Part shown: positions 46,223 through 58,229 of the stretch, one piece after another | Layout of the letters: each line of letters begins with the position of its first letter | How positions within the stretch are numbered: the stretch's first letter is position 1 | NCBI GenBank assembly: GCA_030159075.1 | Contig: BROG01000235.1 | Span: forward strand, 496,001 to 560,000 | DNA from: Atrina japonica | Taxonomy: Eukaryota > Mollusca > Bivalvia > Pterioida > Pinnidae | Direction of reading: 5' to 3' | Length of the DNA stretch: 64,000 nucleotides | The notes under the pieces: model-generated | Told to the model about the DNA's origin: nothing | Seen by the model: the letters and a program-made list of their open reading frames with translations, nothing else | Databases searched by the model: none | Made by a program: the position numbers and the translations under genes

Positions 46223-48206
46223 TAGCTCACCCGAGCCGAAGGTGCAAGTGAGCATAGTCATCACTCATCATCCGACATCTGTCATCTGTTGTCTGTGGTT
46301 AACTTTTCAACATACATGTATTTCACTTCTACTCTGAAACAGCTAAGGGAAATTTGACAAAATTTTACAAGAAGCAAGTTCTCAAGGTCCTCTACAAAGT
46401 TTATGTTTATGTTTTTGCCAGATCGGCTGAGGAATGGGGCAGGTTTGGGGACAAATATGTCAAAAAGGTGCCCCTCTTTGAAAATCTCATCCAAAAACAC
46501 TATGTATTGAAAAACGGATTGTATCTGAATGATCTACATGGATGTATGTTTTAAAGTTTGTGCTTTTTTTTTATTATTAAAATCGGATAATAAATTTTTG
46601 ACACGTTTTTGAGGTCTTTTCGGACTTCGTCATTTTCATTCATTTTTGTATGATTTCTTTGTTTAACTCCCTTTATATTCACTTTGATGCATTCATTTAA
46701 TGTATTTTACTTGTAATAAGGTAAAAAAAACAATAAATTTGTGGAAGACTTTTGCAAAAATTTGATTAGTTTTTAATGAAATTAAAAGGTCTTAAAAAGA
46801 CTAAAATGGAGTCGAACATGGCACTTTTTCACATCAGCTTGATTTTCAAAACCGCTCAAGGGATTTTGATGAAACTTTACTAGAAGAAAGTTGTCAAGGT
46901 CCTCTACAAAGCTTACATTTTTCAAGTTGATGGGCTGAGTGGTGTGGCCAGGGTGGGGTAAAATAAATAAAAAAAGGTATCCCTCTTTGAAAATCTTCTC
47001 TAGAATCACTGTATGTATTGAAAAAAGGGATCAAATTTTTTAGGTCTTTTTGGACTTTGTCATATTCATTAATTTTTATAAGATTTCTTTGATTATCTCC
47101 CTTTGTATTCACTATGATGCATTCATTTCATGTGATGTACATGTATATAGGTGAAGAAATGTTTTTGTGCAAGAATTTTGCTGAAATTCAATTTTAAATT
47201 TTTTTTTTATAACTGCAAAAAAAAAAAAAAAATAATAAATAAATAAATAAAAAAAAGAGGGTCATTTTTACACTATCAGCTTGTATTTCAAAAAACACTG
47301 AACAGATTTTTATGAAACTTTAAAGAAAGCAAGCACACAAGGTTCTCTAGCATGTTTGTAATTTTAGGCCAGATTAGTCTAGGTTGAATCCAGAGTTGGG
47401 CAAAATTGGTCCCAGAGGACACCCTTCCTTGATTGTTTGTTTGTTTATTGTTATTTAACATCCCACTCAAGAATATTTCACTCATATGGAGACGTCACCT
47501 AATGCCGGTGAAGGGCTTCAAATTTTGGCCTATGCTTGGCACTTACGACCATTGAGAAGTGAGGGTTCTTTAATGTGCTGACACCTACTGTGACACGGGA
47601 CCTCCAGTTTTTACTGTCTCATCTGAAAGACGGGAAACCAACCTGCCACCGGCGGGACTCAAACTCACAACCTCATGATCCAGAGCTGAGCGCGCTACCA
47701 ACTAAGCCAGGCCGGCTTACCCTTCTTTGAAAATCTTCTCCATAACCACTGCATAAATTCAAAAAACAGATTGTATGTGAGTAACATACATGAATGTATG
47801 ATTTATGTGTGTGTTTTGTAGAAATTGAATTATAAATTTTGGAAACATATTTTAGTTCTTTTAAAACTTGTCATTTTCATTAATTTGTGTATAATTTCTT
47901 TAATTATCTCCCCTTGTATTTACTATTATGAGATTTTGACAAACTTTTGAAGGAAGCAAGTACCCAAAGTCTACTATAAAGTTTGCTTTGTTTTGGCCAG
48001 ATCGAGTCAGGGTTGTGTTTTTCGAAAAAATTGGAAAATTAGCTTTTGATGTCTTTCCCGACTTTCTCATTTTTATTTTTTTTTTAAATTTCCTCCTCTC
48101 CCAAGGAGTGTTATACCATAATCATTTGTAAATGGAGATTCCAATATTTGTAAGATACCAACACAGTTCAGGTAAGCAATGTGGCCCATGGGCCTCTTGT
48201 TTTGTG
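46223..48206 (+). repeat. Long bivalve dispersed repeat, multi-unit copy
   Basis: It opens TAGCTCACCCGAGCCGAAGG and ends ATGGGCCTCTTGTTTTGTG. Inside are four or so diverged units, each with a CACTTTTTCACATCAGCTTG-like start, an AAGTTCTCAAGGTCCTCTAC phrase and a CCCTCTTTGAAAATCTTC phrase. A minus-strand RUDI-like SINE is inserted at 47431-47718. Confidence 0.62.
47431..47718 (-). mobile_element. RUDI-like V-SINE, minus strand, inside long repeat
   Basis: Reverse copy with TTATTTAACATCCCACTCAA at the start and CAACTAAGCCAGGCCGGCTT at the end. It interrupts a phrase of the bivalve dispersed repeat (CACCCTTCCTT / ACCCTTCTTTGAAAATC). Confidence 0.72.
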
Positions 48207-48482
48207 TAACTGGCAATTAAGTCTAACATCATTGTAACAATGTAAACTACCAACATGAAAATCTCCCCGCCCACCATGTTTACAAACAATGCAGTCAACC
48301 TAGGAATACAAAGTGTTCTGGATCAGTGGATTCATATAGAATTTTCCAGTACCTGGTGAAAAATGGATCAGTCTGTCCTACGTGTGAGAATGTATAGGTA
48401 TTATACATTTTTGCAGGTTGTTTATTTTTGGTTTTTGAAAAAAAAAGATAATTGTAATCTTTATGCTTCATTTATTTTACAG

Positions 48483-48563
48483 TGGGGATCCAGTTATAAT
48501 CATGAGGGTAAACAATACTTCTTCAAAATTGGTGGCAATGAAACTGTATGGAAACTGCCGGAG
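48483..48563 (+). CDS. ARHGAP12/27: RhoGAP exon 4: third WW domain
   Basis: This exon has 27 codons, phase 0 to phase 0, with acceptor CATTTATTTTACAG and donor CCGGAG|GTAGGT. It starts directly with the Trp codon: WGSSYNHEGKQYFFKIGGNE, then TVWKLPE. Trp339, the YFF core (350-352), Trp361 and Pro364 make a complete WW. Its first Trp also closes the degenerate WW of exon 3, so the two modules overlap by one residue across the splice junction. Confidence 0.9.
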
Positions 48564-48599
48564 GTAGGTGTTTGTATTCCACATCAATATGTGTGATTT

Positions 48600-50470
48600 A
48601 GAAGATAAGAGTCATTAACAGAATTAATAATTTCAGTGTTTTGATTCAATTTTTTATGCCCTTGATATTAAAGATTGGGGTTATATTGTTAGGTCAACCT
48701 GGTTGTTCCCCCGCAAATTTCCCTCAAATAACGTTTAATAGTTCCTCCCCTCCGAAATTTTAACCATATTTTGTAAGATGACGTATAAATATAAGATTAT
48801 GGTCAATGTTTGGTAGTATTTGCCAGATAAGGGACTTTAAAATATCTATAAATGGGATAGCTCTTAGTGGCATAGTGTTGCTCAAACATGCTGATTTGCA
48901 AACATATGATGTCACTCACAAATGATTACAGCATATATCTGAAATGGTTTTGTACTTTGAATGATTGTAGACTTTAAATGATTATGTACTTAAAACAAGT
49001 ATGTCAGATGCCATTGTAGCTTGTAGATGTTCTTTGTTGATCAGGAGATACCAACTATCCTGTTGCACCAGACTCCATACATGAATGTTCCAGAGTCCTA
49101 TGTCTACTGCTTTTATTTATTTTTATTTTATTTTTATTTTTTATTTAATTTTTATTTATTTATTTATTTTTTCATTCGTCTATTTTTGCCTGGATTGCAA
49201 AGCAAATAATGGTATATGAATTGACAGTGTGTTCACAATTTTATTGAGCGGCCAGGTATTGTTCTGTCATGAGAAAACCATTTAGAGCAGGGAGTTTCTG
49301 CTTAATGCAAAATCAATGATTTTTTTCCCAATTTGCAGTGAAAATTTCACAACTGAAGTCAAATGACAATGAATTTGAAGAGGCTCTTGTATTTTCACAT
49401 AGTTTTGTGTACCATATTTCTGGATTTCCTAATTTCAATAAAATGTGGCAAAGATTCCCAATTCAAAAGGCCCAGACCCCATTCCCAAAATAGGGTTGAA
49501 AATCCTTGTTGATTATCATGTTGTAACTTTACATGTTGCTAGACTATGATGACATTAGTTGTTTACAACCATCGTATTTTACCTTGACCTTCACCTTTGA
49601 CCTTGAAATTCAAATTCCAGATATATTGCTTTGCAATTCTGCCATACCACTTTTAGTAGTTTCTTGTTTTATTATTATCTGCTGTTGATTTGTTTATTCA
49701 TTCATTCATCTATCGTTTGTGTGTTTCCATGTGGATTATGCTGTGGGTAACACCTTGGTATTGATTTTTTTTTACTCATTTAAAGAAATATACCTGTGGC
49801 TCCAAGCAAATCATGATTTGAGCTTGGATTAGATCATAGTAAATGGCAGCAAGCCATCAAGTTCCAGACTTAAGTGTGGTTGAAATTTAATAAATGTTGC
49901 ACTCATTATCATAGCATTGAAGTTGGTAATAATACTGGAATCCTACAGGTAAAAGACTAGTTAAGAATGAGGGCATTTAAAAGCAATGGCAGTGATATTT
50001 TAGTTTTTTGTTACATATGTATTTTCCGTTACTATTTCTTTTATCAAACCGTCTCTTAATTTTCCTACTAATGGTGATTGTAACTTATCACTTACTTTTC
50101 ATTTCATAACTCATCAACCTCTATGGTCCCATTTAGACTCAATTGTAAAGTCTATTGCCAAAGTTCGTGGATTAACAAGTTAATATTGAATGTAAAATCA
50201 TTTTGAAATTTGGATTCTAAGGTATACACTCCTGAACTCTGAAAGTGAACTTTACCATCCTTTGAAATGGATTAGTCCAGATTAGGACACAGGGGTTGAT
50301 GAGTTACATGTAACTTTAATTTGACCTTGTTTGCAAATATGTTCTATTACTTGTTTGGTTTACTTTGGTTTCCATAACTTTTACAGAATGTCACATCTGT
50401 TAATCATCTTTTGTAGTAATTTGTACATACCATTCATGGTAGTTCAAATGTACTCACTCTTTCCAACTTT
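48600..50470. other. RhoGAP intron 4
   Basis: No exon seen. Contains a (TTTA)n-rich tract at about 49110-49170 and a GACCTTCACCTTTGACCTTG phrase at about 49586. Confidence 0.4.
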
Positions 50471-50474
50471 TTAG

Positions 50475-50693
50475 ATTGATTCTAAATCCAATGGAGAAAT
50501 GCTGACAGGCTCAGCACCACATATTCAGCGGGACAAGTCTCCATCACGGTCTCCACAGGCACAACGATCGGTAAAAGCACGCTCAATGATTTTGGGATCC
50601 AAAATCAATTTCAGTCAGCCATCTTTACCATTTGGCCATCAACCTATTCCGAAATCTATGACACTGCCTGCAAATATGTCTTCTGCACTAATG
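50475..50693 (+). CDS. ARHGAP12/27: RhoGAP exon 5: disordered Ser/Pro linker
   Basis: This exon has 73 codons (residues 366-438), phase 0 at both ends, with acceptor CCAACTTTTTAG and donor CTAATG|GTATGT. It has no domain. It is a basic, Ser/Pro-rich linker (RDKSPSRSPQAQRS, then KARSMILGSKINF and repeated PIPKS/LP motifs) between the WW array and the PH domain. The KSRS/KARSM and SP pairs are plausible phosphorylation or 14-3-3 sites, as in the equivalent linker of vertebrate ARHGAP12. Codon phase and position make it a credible constitutive exon, although the sequence itself is not diagnostic. Confidence 0.8.
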
Positions 50694-51977
50694 GTATGTT
50701 CTGACTGTGGTAGTGGATTTCCCATCATACACTGTTGAGAGTCACCTTATACACTTTTTCTGGATAAAAAAATGGCACTCTTACAATACAATTGAATCAT
50801 ATGCAATTTTATTTTCTCATTAAGATATTTATAGTTTTTTACTCATTGGCATTTGAAATTAGTATCCAGTGTCATTTTATAAATAAATATAATTTTCTCA
50901 TGATTTTATCACTTCAAATTCTTGTTTAAAATGTAGAGGTATAATGCATCTATCATCATAGATATTCTAAAATCGATCGCTATGAATTAAACTTCAGTCA
51001 TTATACAAATCACTTATTACCACAATACATGTATATCTTAAATTGTAAATTTATTTTGCCAGTGTCAAAACTTTACAAGGAGAGGATTTATGATAATTTA
51101 AATTTGAAGACTGGATATATTTTCTTGTAGACTAGAATGAAAGACACCTTTTCACGATATAAACATAATTTTCTCGACAAAGGCTTTACGGCAGTGTATG
51201 ATGTCACACATGTTATCATCATGTATTCAGTGCTAGTTGAAACATAATGTAAAGGATCCAAAGTCCAAAAATCCAAGCATATATAGAAGTTGACAGGGTT
51301 GTACCTAAATATATCATTAATTGGAATTATATATTGAAGGCCTGCATTCTTTTAGGATGCAAAATTGGGGTGAAATATAATTTCTAAGACCTCTCCTAGA
51401 AACATTTATGGAAATTATAGATTTCTTTTGTTGAGTTGTCAGAGCATTGTGCTGTGACCTATGACCCCTCTCAACAGTAATCAGCAATGATTCAAGTTTC
51501 TCTATAATGAGTTCTTTTGTAACACTAACTCATTTATCAGAGATTTCATGTCAAGTATATTTGCTTATTTTACGACTTAAATATCCAGCCTTGAATTATT
51601 CACTTATATTGAAATGTGAAGTGAAGTGCCACAAATTTGGACCTGTACTATGATTAATACCAGTGTAGTGAGTGGGTCCTTTAAAGATGCCACACTTGCT
51701 GTGACCTACGACCTGAGCCTTAAGTTTCATCCAAAAAACCCATCCATTCACTTCTCATTTGTAAAACTTAGTGAAGGAACAGTCACACCTTTGTTAAAAG
51801 TCCTAGGTATGAATTGGTACTGGGGATCGGACCTGGGACCTTCTACTTGTGAGCTGAATACAACAAATCGTTGTTAAATATAAGACAGAAGTTATGACAG
51901 CTGTTTGAAGGGGACCTGTAACATAGGCAACAAAATAAAACATACATGTTATAGCTGTTAAAAAAGAACTACTGTCA

Positions 51978-52036
51978 GACTTGCATTAAAGGTCAACTCT
52001 ATATAAAGGCTACTTACCTAGATAGTTTGACTGTAG
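51978..52036. mobile_element. Fragment of the 'TATAAAGACC' MITE
   Basis: GACTTGCATTAAAGGTCAAC, CTATATAAAGG and TAGTTTGACTGTA are eroded pieces of the same family. Confidence 0.35.
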
Positions 52037-52870
52037 TTGAATTGGTGTGATCGTGGTATGGATACAAGGTTGGTTCCGAGTGTAACATTTTACTGTCAGT
52101 GGGGGCAGAATATAAAGCAAACAGTCAGAGAAGTTCTAATAATCAAAATAAATAATGGATAGTAAGATAGTGAGTTGATAAAATACACAAGAAGATTTAT
52201 GTCTGAGGGGTACAGTCAGCATTACTCAGAAGACAGAAGACATTTTAAAAGATTAGCCTAGGAGGCCATATTCTAATTTTGTATTAAGCATGAACTCTAA
52301 CTGATAGTTATTTGGTTTATTGTAACAGCATTATGGCAAATATACATTTATGTGTGTGATGACAGTATTAAATAGTCAAATTTACTGATTTAGATTTTAA
52401 CTGACCAACTTAGGTTTCTATCAATTTTAATTATTCTGCACTCTTTGAGTAATTTTATCTAACATTCTTAATATCTTCTTTTAATAGAAGTGAGATGTGT
52501 TATTAACACATAAATATATACATATATAATACATATGATTGTATTTAATGCAGAGATCTATCGTAAAGTTAGGTGGAAATGTTATTTTGATTCCCATCTT
52601 GAAATCTATGAAATACCTATACGCAGTCTGCTTCTAATGCAAAATCTTACTGTTAGTGGCATATTGTCTGTCCAGACATCCCTTAAGCATCAGCTGTAGC
52701 TCTGCTTTTACACTGAGTTTTTTCCTCTTTTTCCTTCCTAAAAAATCTTTAGCTGTTGTGGATCTAATTTTTAGATACCAGTATTCATCTCTATTAATGA
52801 TTCATTTAGAAATGTTACAGCATACAATCGTCCTCTTACTTGAATTCAAACAAGATTTCCATTGTAATTT

Positions 52871-53246
52871 TTAAAGGGGCATTAGCATTGTTTTTTTTTC
52901 CAAAATTTGTTTTGTGCTCTTTTCCTACTTAGATTGATATACAATAACGTAAAAGAGATATACACAGATGTAAAATTTCTTATATTCCTATTTGTTTTGT
53001 GGAAATTGCTTGAGAAACCCAGGTTTTGTACGGTACTTTTTCCATTGCAATTGATTTACTCAACCTTACTATTTGTGTATGAATACCACACTGGGCCTGA
53101 CTCTATCTTCACAAAATTTGTAGGAATATAAGATTTTTTTATGCCTGTGTAAAGCTCTTACTTGATATTCTACATCAAATATAAGTAGTAAAATTAGAAA
53201 AAGTCAAAATATTATTTTTTGGTAAATACAGCTAATGCCCCTTTAA
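52871..53246. mobile_element. TTAA-tipped MITE, second family
   Basis: TTAAAGGGGCATTAGC at the left is the exact inverse of GCTAATGCCCCTTTAA at the right; the element is 376 bp. An older copy lies at about 15296-15642. It is in the intron between RhoGAP exons 5 and 6. Confidence 0.72.
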
Positions 53247-53885
53247 TCTTTTCATATCATTTGGAAGTTTCTCATAAATTTACGTAATACTGTTTGACAG
53301 GGAGAACCTGTTTTACCATGTCGTCCACTCTTTTGTGGACCAGATGATATCCAAATGCAATAGGCGATTTTCAAGTTCTCCATTTTGTGTGTGTGCTGCT
53401 ATCACATAACTTTTTAAGTCTTTGCCACTTTTGCTTTAAGTTATTTACATAGGTCACCAGAGCAGATGCTTGATTTCATACAGTAAATCGATGTGTCACA
53501 ATATTTCATGTCTGGTATATTGTTTAGACCTTAATGTCAATTTATTTTTGACATAAAAGGACTAGTGACATTAATTTGAACTTCAGATATAGCTGCATTT
53601 TATCTCTTGATTGCCACAAAGACACATACTGGAAATCTCTATGGCTTAAATAAAGCAGCACACAAAATTAATGTCTTTTTCCTACCCATCAGGGGTCTTG
53701 GGGTTGTATGTTTAAGGCAAAATTTTACAAAATTTTGTAACATAACTGATATTGAAAATTGCAGAGATATTTTTTCTGGTAAATTGTTTAGATAAATCTA
53801 GTGAAATGACATAAACGACAAGATGCTAAAAGTTGTAAAACAGTTCCTTTTTCTGTTATAAATCAAAATGGTTTCTACTGCATAT

Positions 53886-54070
53886 CTGAACACTTTTGCC
53901 TCCGGTATTTTTGCCCCCAGTTATTTTTTGCCTCTGCAAAAATCACCATAGTCACATGGATGGTATATACGTCCATGCTTCAGTTATTTAGCTTGAAAAT
54001 TTTGGTTTCATTTTAAATTCACCCTCTCATCTTGAGGATGAAAATAGCAAAAGTAAAACGAGAGTGGAAT
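53886..54070. repeat. Dispersed repeat, first of two copies
   Basis: TTTTGCCTCCGGTATTTTTG, GTCCATGCTTCAGTTATTTAGC and CACCCTCTCATCTTG recur in modified form at 58022-58210. Confidence 0.5.
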
Positions 54071-55699
54071 TTTCAAGGTATTCAGTACGTCTATTGAAGA
54101 ATATCATTCCATCAGGATAAGATATTGAAAGAAAGATAGCATCTAAAAATGGTTAATACAGATTCTGTTAACAAATTATTTTCTGACAGTAGCTTTCATG
54201 TGGTTAATTTTAACAGTAGTCACTCAGAACAGATGTATTTGTAAAAGTACATGTAGACATTTATTAAATATCTGCTAGAACTGGCTATAGAAGACTAATG
54301 GGTTACATGTATTTGCAGATGTGGTAGCAGCTACATAGTTTGACATGTTTTAGAACTGATAGACTAGTACATGTAGGTTAAACTTTATTTGAAGTTAGTC
54401 CGCTTTTGTGGTAACCATAGCAACAATAAGTTCATAAGCAGATCAGTCATTTCAATGTTCAGTATCAGGTCATGGAAATTAAGATTAGTTGAAGCTAGCT
54501 GTAACCTTGATTCAAAAAGCCTCTTCTGTGTTGTGTGGGTTTAACATTATTTTGATTGGTAAACAATATATGATTGGATGTTTTGAATTAATTCTGCTTT
54601 ATATATTCTTTTCTTCTTTAATGCACAGTCCCTAAGCTATCTGTCTCATCCTTTACATCTCCATCCATCTCTCTCTCTCTCTCTCTCTCTCATTATTATT
54701 AAAAACAAGTTATTTAGATAATGAATTCATTGCAATGACAGCTTGTGTCACAACTGATGCTGAACCCTGCTAATTGCTGCATATTGGGTAATTTTTGTCA
54801 TGGTGTTGATTCATTTTAGCAGACAAGGAGTTTTCAACCTTTGTTTACATTCAGAATAGCTTTGCTGATGCATGGCTTTCAGTACACAATATGTGGAACA
54901 AATATGTCCATATAATGTAAAGAAATGCACAATCCCTGTACATATTGAATCACTCCTGCCATGACATTACTTTAAATATATATCTAATATGATACATGTA
55001 TATAATATATATATAATATATATCATATACATTATGTATATATTTATCATATGATCTGTGTATTATGCAGCTTCATAACAGATTACATAAATATTTTAAA
55101 TGTAACATGTATGAAGCTTAGCGGCAATTTGATTGGCTTACATATGGCAAATTGAACTACTTTCATTTACTTTTTATGCATACATGTACTTCATTATTCA
55201 GAAAGTTGGCAATGACGTCACTTAGTGTTTGTGACATCATTTGAACTTGAATGAGGACAACCGAATAAAACATGTCGTGTAGATAATTTTAAATTTTATT
55301 GAATTCAAGTTGGCAATTTTGCTAAATGTAATTTCTGATCAAGTATGCTCAGATTTTAATATAGTAATTTAAAATGTGAACTAAATGTATGTATTAAAAC
55401 ATAAGCAATTTTAAAATGTTTTATGCACATATTTCTGCACAAGTATTTGACCTAGTTGGAACAATTCAGTCAAATTGACAGAAACAAGAATATAGATATT
55501 CATCTCCCAGTCATCATAAAATATTGTTTAAATTGTATCTGTTAGATTATATGATGTAAAGAATTTGTCACGAGTTTCCGTTCATACGACATTTATGATA
55601 CTCATTTTGAATTTTCCAATTTTGCTTGCCAAAAAGGCCCACAAAATGAAAAATCAAAACTTGTATCATAAATGTGATATGAATGGAAACTGGTAACAG

Positions 55700-55771
<72 letters not shown>

Positions 55772-56113
55772 CACACACATTTGTATATATAGAAACTCAA
55801 TTTCTGTGCAACATTCATGCATAATCTACATGTATTCCTTATATTATACTGTTAAAATATATTGTCCATATATCACTGCAAATTTTATTATATATTCATT
55901 TTCAAATTATTTAATCTAGTTTGTCTGGAGTATATTATCTATATATAGTTCAATATCTTAATTTTTCCTCATTATTTCTTAAGATATATATTCCTACAAT
56001 TTGTCTTTCAAATTTTCTTGCTTAGTAGATTAAAATATATATATTTCCTTTAAATAAATATAATTTGTATTCCACCTGTTTAGTTGGATTATTTATCATA
56101 TATCTGTTATGTA
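54071..56113. other. RhoGAP intron 5, right part
   Basis: Unique AT-rich DNA with a short (TC)n run at 54669-54692, TATATA clusters near 54980-55035 and the (AT)n tract at 55703. TTTATGATAC and GTATCATAAATG flank the AT tract at about 55590 and 55663 as inverted phrases. Confidence 0.4.
55703..55764. repeat. (AT)n microsatellite, about 62 bases
   Basis: An uninterrupted AT run, fully self-complementary. Confidence 0.95.
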
Positions 56114-56465
56114 ACTCAGTATCTGTGTTGACATCTCATATGTTGTCACTGAGTATCTGTGATGACATATCATGTTATCATTCAGTATCTGTGTTGACAT
56201 ATATGTTGTCACTCAGTATCTGTGTTGACATATCATATGTTGCCATTCAATATGTGTTGACATATCATGTTTTATGTCATTCAATGTCTATGTTGACATA
56301 TGTTGTCATTCAGTATCTGTGTTGACCTAGATGTACCCTATATGTTATGTCTTTCAGTATCTGTGTTGACATACCATGTTGTCATTCAGTGTCTGTGTTG
56401 AAATACCATATGTTGTCATTCAGTGTCTGTGTTGACATATATGTTGTCATTTAATATCTATGCTG
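56114..56465. repeat. ~30-bp minisatellite just upstream of RhoGAP exon 6
   Basis: About a dozen units of GTTGTCATTCAGTATCTGTG followed by TTGACATAT, slightly irregular in length. It ends less than 40 bases before the exon 6 acceptor. Confidence 0.9.
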
Positions 56466-56501
56466 AAAGAAATTTTAACAATTTGGTTTTCTTTTGTACA
56501 G

Positions 56502-56552
56502 GAGAATACTCCCATGGAGATCAAGAGTGCTACTCTGACACCCCAGCCACAG
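56502..56552 (+). CDS. ARHGAP12/27: RhoGAP exon 6: short linker exon
   Basis: This is a 17-codon exon, phase 0 to phase 0 (ENTPMEIKSATLTPQPQ, residues 439-455). The acceptor is a strong GGTTTTCTTTTGTACAG and the donor is CCACAG|GTAACA. It has no domain; the short symmetric exon could be skipped without changing frame. It directly follows a minisatellite of about 30-bp units at 56114-56465. Confidence 0.72.
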
Positions 56553-56838
56553 GTAACATCTGCAAATTAGTATACCTTACAATGTATACTTCATCTTATT
56601 TGTGTTTTGATTTGTGTTCATGTTTTTGTGATATTTAGCAGCATTTAGATGGGGGTTACCTGAGATGGTAACATTTTACCATTTTAGTGTTTGATCTTAA
56701 TCATATTTTGTTACTGAAATCGGACCATTTTAGTGTTTGATCTTAATCATACTTTGTTACTGACATCGGACCAAAGTATGAAATCTGTTTTGTGGTTCCC
56801 ACAGCTTTGAAGTCCAAGTAATAGTACTTTCTTTAATA

Positions 56839-57176
56839 TACAGTGGAACCTTGCTAGTAAGACCACCTGACTAACTGACTCAAAGTGGTATTATTAGCGA
56901 TGTGGTATCTGATTTATTCAGTTTTTATTAAAAAAAAAAAGTTCAAGAAATATATAAAAAATCTCAGATACCAAAGTATAAATCAGTAGAATGTCCAGGA
57001 CATAGATACAAATCTGGTAAAAATGGACAAACACAGACCTCTGGAAACCAAGAGGTGGTGGGATCAGGTGCCATGGAGGAGTAAGCATCCCCTGTCATCA
57101 TAAAACTGAATATTTGTGGTATAAAATGTGAGGAGTTCTTCTGTGTAAGGTGTTCGATAGGCAAGGTTCCACTGTA
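56839..57176. mobile_element. MITE with TACAGTGGAACCTTGC terminal inverted repeats
   Basis: This 338-bp element has matching ends (TACAGTGGAACCTTGCTA and the inverse GCAAGGTTCCACTGTA) between RhoGAP exons 6 and 7. Part of its interior (about 56945-57050) recurs in reverse orientation near 63300-63400. Confidence 0.72.
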
Positions 57177-57311
57177 CTTGTAAGTCATTTAACTGTGTTA
57201 GGTATGATGTTGTGTGTTAGCTTGCTACATTTATAACAGTATCCATTTATATGAAGTGGACCCAGCCCATTTACAATTATTTCATATTTATTATTATTAT
57301 TTTTTTTGCAG

Positions 57312-57370
57312 GAGAGCCTTGCTGCTACTCTAAATAAAGCAAAAATCATGGAAGGAGGAAAGCATAGAAA
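57312..57370 (+). CDS. ARHGAP12/27: RhoGAP exon 7: start of PH domain
   Basis: This is a 59-base exon with acceptor TTTTTTTTGCAG and donor CATAGAAA|GTAAGT. It starts in phase 0 and ends two bases into a codon, completed as Asn by exon 8. It reads ESLAATLNKAKIMEGGKHR. The pattern of hydrophobics and G-(G)-K-x-R leading into x-W corresponds to the first strand and loop of the family's PH domain (vertebrate pattern: K-I-x-E-x-G-K-K-x-R-K-x-W). Confidence 0.82.
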
Positions 57371-57475
57371 GTAAGTTACCAGATTGTGGCTGATTTTTTT
57401 TTAATTGTTTTTCTTGAAAAACATGAACATTTTCAGTCTTGATTAAAATTTAATTGTGTTTTACTGGTGTTTTGC

Positions 57476-57712
57476 ACCACAACTCAACAATTTTTCAGTT
57501 ATATGGTGGCAGCCAGTTTTTAATGGTGGAGGAGAGAATCTGGTTGCATTGTACCCAGGAAGAGACCACCTGCCTTCCGCAAGTAAATTGGCAAACTTTC
57601 TTAAAAGGGTCAGCTTAAGTTCCAGCAGGGCTCAAATCTGTGCTGACAGGAAGTGAGAGACTTCATGGTTCAAAGTGCAATGCTCTAACCAATCGACCAC
57701 AGAGGCCAGAAT
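57476..57712 (-). mobile_element. tRNA-derived SINE, minus strand
   Basis: This is a full reverse copy: tail (TTTTTCAGTTATATGGTGGC), body (GGAAGAGACCACCTGCCTTC), B box (GGGCTCAAATC) and A box (ATGCTCTAACCAATCGACC). It lies about 105 bases downstream of RhoGAP exon 7. Confidence 0.7.
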
Positions 57713-58021
57713 CTTAATGAAACATTTGTTTCTCTTTATATATTTGGAATATGAGTTTGTACTGTTTCTGTATTTTTATATCATTATGACGGGACTGGTA
57801 CAAGACTAAATCTATTTGTTTACAATTAATTCCCGAGTGAGTAGATAATTCTGATATAAATAGATTCATTTATCCCATTTATCCATGTCAACATGAAATT
57901 CTTCATTGTATAAAATCAGCTTTATAAGGGTCTATTGCGATTTTCTCCTGATTTTTATTAACGGTATATGTGTCATTGATGTTGTACATTCTAGACTGTG
58001 TAAGGGAGCAACAAGATTTAT

Positions 58022-58210
58022 ACTAATACTGTAAACCCGGAAATTTTTGCCCTTGGTTATCTTTGCCCTTTTATGACAGAAAATATAGTCACTTGGTTTT
58101 AAATTTGCCCTAATCCACAGTCTTATGGGTGGTGTGTATGTCCATGCTTCGGTTATCTAGCTGGAACATATAGCTTTCGTTGTAAAATTCTCCCTCTAAT
58201 CTAATTAAAC
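58022..58210. repeat. Dispersed repeat, second of two copies
   Basis: CTGTAAACCCGGAAATTTTTG, GTCCATGCTTCGGTTATCTA and TCTCCCTCTAATCT match 53886-54070 in order. It abuts the pogo-like element at 58230. Confidence 0.5.
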
Positions 58211-58229
58211 AGGAGCCAAAATTTCCAGG

